DNA from: Nigrospora sphaerica
Lineage: Eukaryota > Ascomycota > Sordariomycetes > Amphisphaeriales > Apiosporaceae
Assembly: GCA_018287875.1 (NCBI GenBank)
Contig: JAGVVL010000021.1
Location: forward strand, 1 to 64,000
Reading direction: 5' to 3'
Length of the DNA: 64,000 bases
The stretch's first letter is position 1. Each line of letters opens with the position of its first letter. Below the pieces are notes generated by a model. That model did not search any database. It saw nothing but the letters and a program-made list of their open reading frames with translations, and had not been told where the DNA came from. Positions 12,252-21,698 of this stretch are shown piece by piece. The position numbers and the translations under genes were made by a program.

Positions 12252-12848
12252 ATAATGCTATTTAAGGCGTGGGTAATCTTAGCTAGCACCAATTGTTAAG
12301 TGTTATCGTTTATTTATATCCCTTAAAATCGGGCTTAGTGTGTTAAAGACTAGGTAGTGTTTTTACATTATAGCTGCGGCTTTTTCCGTCATTGAAGTTT
12401 CTTGAATGTCGTTGACCTTCCTTTGGTTTAGTAGTAGTCCGTTTGTAAAGGCCTTATTTTACCTTGTTAGCTTCTTCCTATATACATAAGTGGGAAAAGC
12501 TTCTTTATAATAGTTAGGAGGATCGTTTCCCGTCATCACCTTATCGACGACGTCCTTATAAGGAGGTGAAGCTATCACGATAATAGTCTTAAAGTCCATT
12601 TAGCCTTTAAGTTAGCGTTAAGGGCCTGTTAAAGAGTTGTTAAGGATTGGGCAGTAAAAAGCGGGCTGGCACTAACAGTAGGTGCTAGAAAAGAATGGTC
12701 TTCTTAAGGAAGTATGTCGCGCTGTAAGGGTATTCCCAACGTTGGCAACCTGTTACTGGAGTCACGTGAGAAGCTCCATAGGAGCCTTGCCAAGCTTCGG
12801 TATATAGTCTGCCATGTCTGGCATATTTCCTTGTGTTAGTTTCCTTTA
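12252..12848. other. Intergenic, degraded sequence
   Basis: AT-rich, stop-rich sequence with no gene. The last two bases (TA, 12847-12848) are the target-site duplication of the pogo-like transposon that follows. Confidence 0.4.
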
Positions 12849-14902
12849 AGTCAGAGGATCCCCATTTTTCTCACATTTTGGCCACCCAAAAACCAGCCAC
12901 CAAATTTCCAGCCCCTTAACTTCTTTTCATATTTACTTCCGTAAATTTGCTTGAATCTATTTAAAACTTAGTTTCTACATTCTTCTCTTTAAAATAAAGC
13001 AGTATTTGAAAGCCGAACTTCGACAAGCCTTAGCTGCTATTGCAGCCGAGAAGTAGAATTAAGCAAATCTCTCGAGATTACGGTATACCAAAGTCAATAT
13101 TACAGAGCCGAATTAAAGGTCACTAACTTAAACTTAAAGCCTTTGCAGACTAACAAAGACTTAGACTAGTCTAGGAAGAGTTACTTACAACTTGGATCCT
13201 GACTTAAGCTGCCTTAAGGCTTCCGTCTTTACACGCTTAAGTTAAGGAGTTTGCCGAATGTATCCTTTAAGCTTAGGGCGATAGCGAGCCACTTGGAAAG
13301 AGGTGGCTGCAGGCCTTCCTATATAGAAATCTAGCTGTACAGGTTTAGAAGAGCCGGTCTATCGACTTGCAGTGTGTTAATGGCGCCTCAGTCGAGGTAA
13401 TTCGCTTATGGTTCCGATATTTTTAGCTGCCGGAGATCCAGAAGGTGAAGCCGGCTAACCGCCACAATATAGATAAAGCGGGACTCTTAGAAGGTGCTGA
13501 ATCGAACGGTCTAGTACTTGGAGGTTCGGAAAAACGCTCAGTACAAAAGAAACAGCCTGGTTCTTATACTTAGACGTCCTTTATTAAATGTATCTCGGCT
13601 TAGGCCTTGCGCCCCTGCCCTAATTAGTTATTTTTAAGGGCAAGACGGCTCAATAGCAATAGTTCCTAGTTGATTAAAGCTAATTTAAAGGCTGGCAGTT
13701 TATTGCAACCGAAAACGGATGGATTATAAACTAAACAGCGCTTGAGTGGCTAGAGAAAGTCTTTATCTCGAATACAGCGCCTAAGAACCCTTCCAAGTAC
13801 TGCCTACTCGTTATAGACAGTTATAGTAGCTATATAACAACTAATTCTATATATTAGTACTTCTTTTATTATATTTACCTTCTTTTTATACCCCTTATAC
13901 CTCTTATATTCTTTAATCTCTTGATTTAGCCGTTTTCAGGGCTTTAAAATCTGCGTATCGAGAAGAGCTTAGATTTGTAACTTAGTTAACAAACTTAACG
14001 GTTATTAGCAAGCGGAATTTCCTTACTTGCTATTAGAAGGCTTGTTTAGCCGGGCTTACTAATTAGAATATCCGGAATAGGTAGAAAGCCGGCGGTCTCT
14101 AGCTAGCTAATATAGTTAAACCGCTTTTAAACTGGAATTTAGTTTAAAATATATATTAAACAGCACCCGATATAACAAAATCGAAACAATCATACTCGAA
14201 TAGACTCTTCTTAACGCCTTTAAAAAGATTCTATACTTCTACAGTAGTGTGGTCCACTCTAAAGAAAACGTCGGACTTCAAGGACTAAGTACAGCTTTCG
14301 AACCAGTTAGCGGAACACTCAATCACCTAACGGCTACTCTTCGGGAAGATTCAAAAGGTGTTGGAAGTGGTGGTTTGATCGGAAAGAGGAAGCAACCCCT
14401 TTATAAGGCCTCTTTCGATCTCGGAGGCCGTTCCTTAAAGATAAAGGAACACGGAAGAGTAGGAACTTCTCTTGAGGGGGGTAGAGAGTGAGATCTCTAA
14501 GTTGCTTGCTTATTTCCGAGACTATGTACACGATAAGGGAAGATTTAGCCCTTATTTATACTCCTTTAACCCTTTATCCTCTTAGTAATACAAAGAGGGG
14601 ACGCGTAAGTGGACGCGTAAGCAGTGACGTAGCTTAGAAGCACGTGGACGCTTATGGAACCTCGTGGGACCACGTGGAGGCTTGTGGAACCTTGTGGAAA
14701 CTCGTAGAAACTTATAAAAGGTTCCGAGTAGCGTAGGCCATATATACGGAAAATGGCTTCTAGCTTTAGGATAGGGTGGCCCATGCTGTCGGGTAAGGTG
14801 GCCCGAGCTTTAGAGCAGTCTCGGTTAAAGGACTAGCTTTTCGATAAGTGCATAGCTAAGTCTTTAACGAAGGATAACGGTATAGGTAAGTCTCAACATC
14901 GT

Positions 14903-16754
14903 TGGATGTCATACGAGTGGGCCAGTCATACAAGTGGGCCACTTCTAAGCACCTTCACAACAAATCAATCAATTACTTAACCACAACGCCTTAAATTAAT
15001 TCAAACTAATCGGAATCCGACTCTCCAGATGTTTCTACGTCTATTTTACATGTTCGCGCATTATGCCCAGCCGTTCCGCAGATGCCACACCGCTGAGCGC
15101 GCGGTTCTGTCCTCGTCGCCCGACCACTCCTTATACACGTTTCCTCTCTTAACTGTGTATCGATATCCTTTTGATCTAAAAGATCTTAAGCCTCGCCAAT
15201 CTTGAGTGTTCCTCCTTACTATAGACGCGTCTTTTTCGCTTTCCGACGTTTTATGAGGCTGGAATTCGCCTCTCGAAGGGTCTTGTTCTCCGCCCGTAGA
15301 AGAGCGACCTTATGCATTATCGCCATTGCACCCTTAGCAAACTGGTCCACTGCCGATAAAATCGGTATTAGAGAGCTTCCTTGGTAACGGCGGACTCGAT
15401 TCTTAATAAAATCAGTCTGCGAAGTCGCCTCAATCGGGTTGTGTGGCGTCTGAGAGGCCTATGGGATACTCGCGGCCGGAAGGCTTCTAATAGGCGAAGG
15501 TGTTAATAACTTTATATCCAGCTTTACGAGCACTCTATCTAGGTCTAGAGGGACTAAACCGGCTCCGGCAAATCCAGCTTTAACGTTGTTAAATATGAAA
15601 ACCTTTAAAAAGGCTGCTTAAAAGGCGATTAGAAACTCGGCCTTAGTGATATGGTTAACGAGTGACTTAATAAACCCTTCGATTTCGCGACTGTACGCCC
15701 ACTTTAATGGGCTGAAACACCCCACATCAAGTGGCTAGAGTAGATGCGACGAGTGCGGAGGCATAGAGACCGTCACAATATTCTTCTCTTTACAAAAAGC
15801 CTAGAATTCGGCCGAAACGTGGCTCTCGTGCCCATCAATCACTAACAGACGATATCGGCCTGTTGCACGCGACGAGGTGTGTTTATCGAAATGCCGAATC
15901 CAGTCCAGGCCGGTCTCGTTATCTGTCTATCCATTCTGGGTCGGTTTAATTACCCAATCGCGCGGGAGAGTGCTGTCGGCGTACTAATTAGCGAGGTGGT
16001 AGGCGCCTTTTACCACGATAAACAGCAGGACACACCAGCCGTCGGAACAGACGCCCTGGATCACGGTAATCCATTCCCGATTGCCAGGCTGGACCTTTTT
16101 TCGCTTTCCGCTCCGATCGGCGCCAGTCACGACTATCGAGGACGTGATTTAGCCTATCATAAAGCCGGTCTTGTCCAAGTTGTAGATATCCTCGTCCCGA
16201 ATACCGTACTTAGCCTTCAGGTTCGCAAAGAGCGCGAACTAGCCCGCGATTTTTTTAGGATCTTCGCAGAGGCCCTCGATAGTCGTATACACGCGAAAAA
16301 CGCGTCCGGAGGTCTCGTTGTCGCTTAACGAAGTTCGCGGCCCAACGCGTCCCGACACGTGACGCGTCACGCGACGCGGTAATAACATTCGCCATATCTT
16401 CCACATCGTGCAACCGCGGCGCAAATCCTCGTGAATCTAGGTCGAGGATGTATCGGACAAGCGTCTTCTCTTCTAATTCGGTAAGACGAGTATTGTTGGC
16501 GCGTATATCGTGTCTAGCGTGTTTTCCGTTCATTCTGCGTTGGAGGGTAGTTCGCGAGATGTTGTAGATAGCCGCCGCTTGTCGGCAGCTAAGTTTAGGG
16601 TTCTTCTTAATCGCCTGGATCGCTAGAATGATTCTAGACTCGCTAGAAGATTGTTCCATAACTATTGGTTGAGTTAAAGGCAATTGAAGTTGGAAGAGTT
16701 GAAATGAGTGGAAAGTGGCCCACTCGTATGACTGGCCCACTTGTATGACATCCA
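14903..16754 (-). mobile_element. Pogo-like DNA transposon B (CENP-B-type), nested in the solo LTR
   Basis: The inverted ends of about 40 bases start TGGATGTCATAC and contain two oppositely read GTGGGCCAGTCATAC-type blocks. A CGT triplet is present on both sides (14900-14902 and 16755-16757). The expected TA duplication of pogo elements is not obvious, so the exact border may be off by a few bases. It carries a broken transposase on the minus strand. Confidence 0.85.
15030..16659 (-). pseudogene. Pogo-like transposase of element B, with nonsense codons
   Basis: From ATG at 16659, the N-terminus has a psq-type helix-turn-helix (KLSCRQAAAIYNISRTTLQRR) and a CENP-B-type HTH (TRLTELEEKTLVRYILDLDSRG). 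After frame damage near 16270, the DDE core is readable: YNLDKTGFMIG, PGNREWITVIQG, LLVIDGHESH and SMPPHSSHLL with PLDVGCFSPLK. A coiled stretch and a C-terminal zinc knuckle (CGICGTAGHNARTC in the unmutated reading near 15060) follow. Several TAG codons replace Trp or Gln (before ITSS, after YHLAN, after PTQNG), as RIP would give. Not functional. Confidence 0.85.
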
Positions 16755-17189
16755 CGTTATACTTTTAACAAAAGGCCTTTGATAAGAAGAATGTCTAATT
16801 AGCTACTGCTAAAGGCAGATTCAGGCTCTCAAAGCTAGAATTGAGACTATAAGACTAAGGAAGAGAAAGAAAGTGGATTTAAGCTCTAATTCAAAGTTCC
16901 CGAACATTAAAGACATCCACCGGGCTCAGTTTGCGGTCGGGGAGATTAAAAGTAGTCTAGATGAAGAGAGCGATAGCGAAAGCCTAAGTAAGGCTGGTTT
17001 TTGTATTAGAGTTGTCATTAATTAAGGCTGCACTTGAAGTTCTATTGATAGGGTTGGTTTTAAGCGTGGTGTTGCTGGGGGGCCGAAATGTGGGGGGGGG
17101 GCCGAAATGGGGGTCCTCTGACTTAATGAACAGCCTTGAAGTCCGTTTCCATCTTGCCAGTGCCGCTGCGGTGCGACATTAGCTAAACT

Positions 17190-18474
17190 CTATAAATGTC
17201 CAACCTGGATTCGATATGTAGTGAGAATAACCGAGGCTCCCGTAAACAAAACCACTCCGGCCCAGATCCAGGACGCATGGTATCCATACTCACCTTGCAA
17301 GGCCCCGCTGATTGGCGATCCGAAGAGCAAGGCCACCGACAGCACGGTGAACGCCATCCCGAACCGGGTCCCGATGATGGCGGGATTCTCTGTGAGACGG
17401 ACGAAGCACGTGGGCTGCAGGGAGAAGAAGGATCCAGTGAAGAAGCCGTAGAAGCAGGCGACGACGTACGTGCTCGTAATGCTCCGGCACCCGATGAAGG
17501 CGAGCGCGCAGGCCCCCAACGCTACCGCGGTGGCCACCATGACCGGTAAAACGCCGCCCCACCGCTGGGCCACGAGCGGCGGCGCGACGCGGCCAGGGAT
17601 CGAGGCCAGGTTCATGGCCATGATGATGTAGAAGCCCTCGCTCGGCGACGTGTGGCCCGACTTGACGGCAAACGCTGGGACGTGGAAAAAGGGCGTGTAG
17701 AGGCCGAGGAAGACGAAGAAGCACCCAAGGACGAATAAGGTGAAAGGCCAGTCTGACATCGAAGCCTTATCGATGAGGCGTCGGCGTCGCCCCGACGCCG
17801 GGGGGAGGCGAAGTAGGGCGTTGGTCAGGCCCATCAGCACGAGCTGCACGAACGCCATGGACCGGACAGTCCACCCAAAGCCGATCCGAGGCAAAAGGTT
17901 CCGAACCATCAAGGGAAAGAAGACACTGTGGCTCGGTATACACGGTCAGCAAACGAGCATGAACATTCATGCAGCCACCGCGAAGGCTTCGCACATACCC
18001 TCCCAGGCCGCTGCCAATGCCCGCGATTCCATTGGCAATAGGCAGCCGGTTCGTGAACCAGAGCGAGGGGATGGCGACACCCAGGATGGCGAGGGCGCCA
18101 CAGCCCACGCCGATGCAGAGGCCCTGGGCCAGCAGCAGCTGCCACAGGGTGGTGCAGAAGCTCTGGGCGATGGCGCCGCCGACGACGAGGACGGTGCCGG
18201 CGGCGAGGAGGTGGCGCGCACGGCCGGCGTCGTAGAGCGGGCCGGCGAAGAAGCCCAGGAACACGAGCAGGAAACTTTGCAGCGACCCAATGGTCGAGAT
18301 GGCAAAGGAGCTATAGGCGCCCGCCAGTATCTGGGTCTCGTAGTAGGCTTGGAACGTGCCGAAGGCAGACAGGAGACCCCATGTGTTGAAGTAGATGCAG
18401 AAGGCGCCCAAGACCTGAAGCCAGGCCATCAGCCCGCCGTTGGGGATGACACGGGCAGGGAGTTCCAAGCCCAT
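17190..18474 (-). CDS. MFS transporter, monocarboxylate-permease-like (2 exons)
   Basis: Major facilitator of the plasma membrane, monocarboxylate/riboflavin-transporter-like group. Substrate unknown; export or uptake of a cluster metabolite is plausible. Exons 18474-17999 and 17925-17190 are joined across a 73-base intron (GTATGT..CACAG) and give 403 residues. The N-terminus PNGGLMAWLQVLGAF matches the DGGxxAWxxV signature that opens these proteins. Glycine-rich membrane helices follow: LGFFAGPLYDAGRARHLLAAG in the first half and RFGMAFTVLSVALLFGSPISG in the second. About 12 helices are expected. The cytosolic N-terminus is short, so a small upstream exon may be missing. It lies 441 bases downstream of the FAD monooxygenase on the same strand. 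Before the inversion both would have been on the plus strand, next to the SDR end of the region. Confidence 0.88.
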
Positions 18475-18915
18475 GGTGTGCGTCGTTCGGCTGTGCGGGT
18501 GCAGGTGCTGAAGGGCATCGATACGTCGCTGACGGCGTGTTATCTCAGACTTGGCTGCTGCGAACGTGACTTGGGCTTTCCATTCCGACGCCCGTTGCGT
18601 TGGCGAAAGAAAGCGACAAGCCCCTGGGTACGACGAACGGAGGCCCTATTCCGCTTACGCGAGCTACTCACGCGTGAATATTTTAACTGGTGGAGCTTCG
18701 CTGCTAAGAACTCTATGCACCCTGCATCTGTAACATCTGACGGGGCCCCGTAATCCCCGCAAGGGCTGTCCAGAACAGCGACATTGTGAAGAAGCGCATT
18801 TGCCGTGGAAGGGAACTCGGTTCAATTTGAGCAGAATAGGATCGACCCCCAACATAGACCGCATGGGGTCGAATCAATCAGTCAACCCTCTTCAATCATT
18901 CAGTCGACCATCTAA
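18475..18915. other. Intergenic, promoter side of the MFS gene and 3' side of the FAD monooxygenase gene
   Basis: 441 bases without a supported gene. Both neighbours are read leftwards, so this holds the MFS promoter and the monooxygenase 3' UTR. A short tandem of ATCAATCAGTCGACC-like words lies near 18870-18925. Confidence 0.5.
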
Positions 18916-20827
18916 TCAGTCGACCCGCTTTAGCAGCTTGCTCAGGTACTTTGCGGCGCCGTCTTTGCTGCCCACGTAGCCTATATACATGTCGGGCCGG
19001 ACGACAACGGTAAAGGGCTCCTCCCCCAGTGCGACCTGGTCCGACACAAAAGCTCGGCTCTTGTCCACTCCGTGGCCGTTGCTGTCGGTGGCATCGCCGC
19101 ATGCGGATAGCACCCAGATATCAGCGGCGTCCCGAAACGGGTCAAGGAGTTGAATACGGCTCGACTCTCCGACCTGCAGGACCAGAAAACGACCGTACCG
19201 TATCAGCTCGTATAGAGGCTGTGGCGACGCCTCGGCGACGCCTGCGGGGGCCAAGACGATGTCAGGGCATCTCTTGCCGGCCTTCCAGATACCCCGCTGC
19301 GACTCCACCACCTGACTGGAGCCAAGATCGTGATAAGACACGCCCATGCCTGCCATCGCATTGGTCAGCGTGCCGATCCCCGCCTCTGCCCGTCGGGGGC
19401 GGCGCCGAATGGAGAAAACCTACCCGTGATGTAACCAGCGTTCTTCTGGATGGTGGCGACGTACTCCTCGGCCGTATTGAGGGTGTCGCGGACGAGCCGG
19501 GCGGCCACGCCAATCACGTCCTGGGCCACGGCCCGCCGCTCCGTCTCGTACGTGCCGACGAGGTCGCCCAAGTCCGTCCGCCAGCCCTCCTGGCAGGCCA
19601 GGGCCACGCGCCAGACCAAGGCGAAGGCGTCGGCAATACCCGTGTTGAGGCCCTGGCCCCCATTGACCGAGTGGACATGGGCGGCGTCGCCCGCGAGCGC
19701 GATGCGGCCCTGGCCCCCTTTGGTGACAAACTTCGAGGCAATCCGCTCGCGCACTACACGGTACCCAGTAGTCAGCACAACCCGCCTGTCAGCCCAACGA
19801 ATTCCGCCGGGAACAGCCCCCTGGAATGCCCACTCGCCTTCAAACGTGCTGAACCACTCGGTCCGCGCGAAATCCACCCGGTACGGGGCGAGGTGCTCCC
19901 GTATCGATGCCTCCGCCCGTGCCTGCGTAATCTCGCCCTCCAGCAGCACGTAGAACCTGGCCATGCCCCTCTCGCGCGGGATCCACGAGACACGCGACTG
20001 CCCCCGGAGCTGGAACGTGATGATTTCGGGGCAGACGGGGAAATCGGTGTCGAGGAAGGTGTCGAGCACCGCCCAGATCATTTCTGGTTTAGTCCCCTGG
20101 AAGGTAATGCCAAGAGCTTGGCGCACCATCGATCTGGCGCCATCTGCAGCGATCGCAAATTGACCTCGACTGACACGACCGGCGCTAGTTTCAACTGCCA
20201 CGCCCTGGGCATCCTCCCAAATCGACGTGACACGTTCCCCGAATCTCACGGGCGTGTCGAGCTGCCCTAGTAGCGCCCTCTCGACCTCAGGCTGGCCAAT
20301 CATGAGGAAGTTCCTGTGCTGGCAGTGCTCGAGGCTCATCCACCATTGGCTCTGCCGGGACTTAAAGACGCCCTCGGCGAAGGTCGAGCTCGCTGCCCGG
20401 CCCAGGTTAGTTGACGTGATCTCCGTCGCGATAAACACACATGCCCGGTGCGCCCGGCAACTCACTATTGCATTCGATGCCCTTTGCCCGGAGTTCGGTG
20501 AGTATGCCCACCACCTCGAGGTATTGCTGCGTTCGCGCATTTAAGGCGTCCGCTCGGCCTACCTGTAAGTAAGCTGGCTTTTCGTCTTTGTCACGTCGAC
20601 GTCAGCAAACTGGCAGGGAGAAGGAATGCGACGGGATGGAGCAATACCAATCACGGCCACGGAGAGCCCCAGTTGCCGGGCCAGGACGGCCGAGAGTAGT
20701 CCAGTTGGACCTCCTTGATTTCGCGTTAGCAACGTCACCTTGACAGGATTGCTGGGGTCCACTGGAGCCTTGCCGCCTCACCTCCAATCACCACGAGGTC
20801 GACGTTTTCTTCAACGAGCGAGTCCAT
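18916..20827 (-). CDS. FAD-dependent aromatic monooxygenase, PHBH/phenol-hydroxylase type (5 exons)
   Basis: Flavoprotein that hydroxylates an aromatic substrate using NAD(P)H and O2. Exons 20827-20782, 20713-20648, 20585-20466, 20392-19424 and 19349-18916 give 544 residues with all phases matching. The dinucleotide-binding motif VVIGGGPTGLLSAVLARQ is at residues 13-30; its GGG is assembled across intron 1. VIDEKP and GRADALNARTQQYLEVVG follow, then the DG motif (IAADGARSMVRQALG) and the GD motif (GRIALAGDAAHVHSVNGGQG). The C-terminal 140 residues form the thioredoxin-like domain of phenol hydroxylases (FVSDQVALGEEPFTVVVRPD.YIG). The start is the only ATG that gives a complete first beta strand. 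It diverges from the isocyanide synthase gene over 871 bases, so the two may share regulation. In a cluster context it would tailor an isocyanide-derived product (inference). Confidence 0.93.
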
Positions 20828-21698
20828 TGTTTTTCCTGCCAAACGAGGTCGCCGGGGTGTCTAAATCAAAATGCCGTGACAGTGATAGAAGGTAGATCCA
20901 ACCAGATGAAGAGCTACACAAGCTTTCCAGAGTGGCGTGATACATGAGCTCGAGACTCGCCATGAATGGCACGGGAACAGATATGCTATTTTATACGCAG
21001 GGATTCATAGCGTCGGCTCCATCAGGCCAAGTCCTCCGCATGCACAAACCTGTAACATCGGTACATGTCGGTACACATGCAGGGGTCTGCATTGCGAGAC
21101 AGCGGAAGCCAGTCGGCTAGTAGTGGGGTTAGGTGCACAGTAACGAGAGAACTGCAGCGAACACTTCGTTCCCCACATAGGTTGCCTCATCAAGCTCGTG
21201 GCTATGGGAAGCCGGGTTTATGCAACGGAAAATGGGGGTTGGAACTTCGTCCTCCACATCGCCGTATGAGGCGGGGTGAGCGTCGAACGTTTATCCATTC
21301 GCTGAACTGATCTTTCTAGTGCACAGTAGATGCACCCATGACCCACACAGGCATGATTTTGTTCCGGTCCCTTGGCTCGAAACCTGGCCGAGAACGCTGC
21401 ATGCTCAGGGCCTGGATTCGAATGGGTTTGGATGGGAAATTGGAGAAAAAAAGCCCTCAAGCAACACGACGGAGGGCAAACGTCATAGGGTGTGGCAGCC
21501 GGACGAGGGAAACGGGCAAGAATTCACAACTGGAAAGAGGGCCGAGGCGATAGGCGGATAATTCCGGGTCCTAAACTCTGAGCACCATCCGCTCGCGACT
21601 GAAATACAGGCTTTGGGTCGCGTGGTATCCAAGAGTCGCAAATACCGAATCGACCCTCAACGATCCGTTGAATCTTGTGCCTTCGAATCCAAGCCGCC
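20828..21698. promoter_or_regulatory. Divergent intergenic region between the FAD monooxygenase and isocyanide synthase genes
   Basis: 871 bases between two outward-facing start codons, with no supported coding frame. It must hold both promoters. No clear TATA box or repeated regulatory word was identified by eye. It is the natural place to look for shared binding sites, including those of copper- or iron-responsive factors, because some fungal isocyanide clusters are metal-regulated. Confidence 0.55.

Larger units (their letters stand above)
14359..16770 (+). repeat. Solo LTR of the TGTTGG family, inserted in transposon A and itself split
   Basis: It begins TGTTGGAAGTGG and ends CTTTTAACA, with a 5-bp duplication AAAGG on both sides (14354-14358 and 16771-16775). 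The LTR proper is about 560 bases; the remainder is pogo-like transposon B (14903-16754). No internal retroelement sequence is present, so it is a solo LTR left by LTR-LTR recombination. Confidence 0.9.
13000..17000 (+). pseudogene. Pogo/Fot1-like transposase, RIP-type and interrupted
   Basis: Decayed DDE transposase read in the frame around 13360-14350, resuming at 16771-17000. Recognisable pieces are VNGASVEVIRLWFRYF, the segment LPEIQKVKPANRHNIDKAG, the run GSNGLVLG with QKKQPGS, and AVEWLEKVF. After the LTR insertion a coiled, basic tail follows (RIQALKARIE-type, then RKRKKV). Many TAG/TAA codons stand where Gln or Trp is expected. Domain order (HTH/CENP-B-type N-terminus, DDE core, coiled C-terminus) fits the pogo group. 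It cannot be functional. Confidence 0.7.
12849..17123 (+). mobile_element. Pogo/Fot1-like DNA transposon A, split by nested insertions
   Basis: It is bounded by inverted ends: AGTCAGAGGATCCCCATTT on the left, and the reverse complement of AGTCAGAGGACCCCCATTT on the right. A TA duplication flanks it (12847-12848 and 17124-17125), the signature of the Tc1/mariner-pogo superfamily. About 2.4 kb of its present length is a solo LTR (14359-16770) with its own insertion. The uninterrupted element would be near 1.86 kb, usual for Fot1-like elements. Confidence 0.9.

Noticed and set aside
15879..16328. Plus-strand 149-codon open frame
   Set aside because: Antisense of the pogo-like transposase core, which is recognisable on the minus strand.
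17740..18753. Long plus-strand open frame (337 codons) opposite the MFS gene
   Set aside because: Low-complexity translation mirroring the GC-rich MFS exons; the minus strand gives a coherent membrane protein with a proper intron.
19029..20270. Plus-strand open frame of 413 codons opposite the FAD monooxygenase
   Set aside because: Shadow of the GC-rich coding exon; the minus strand has all flavoprotein motifs and matching splice phases.
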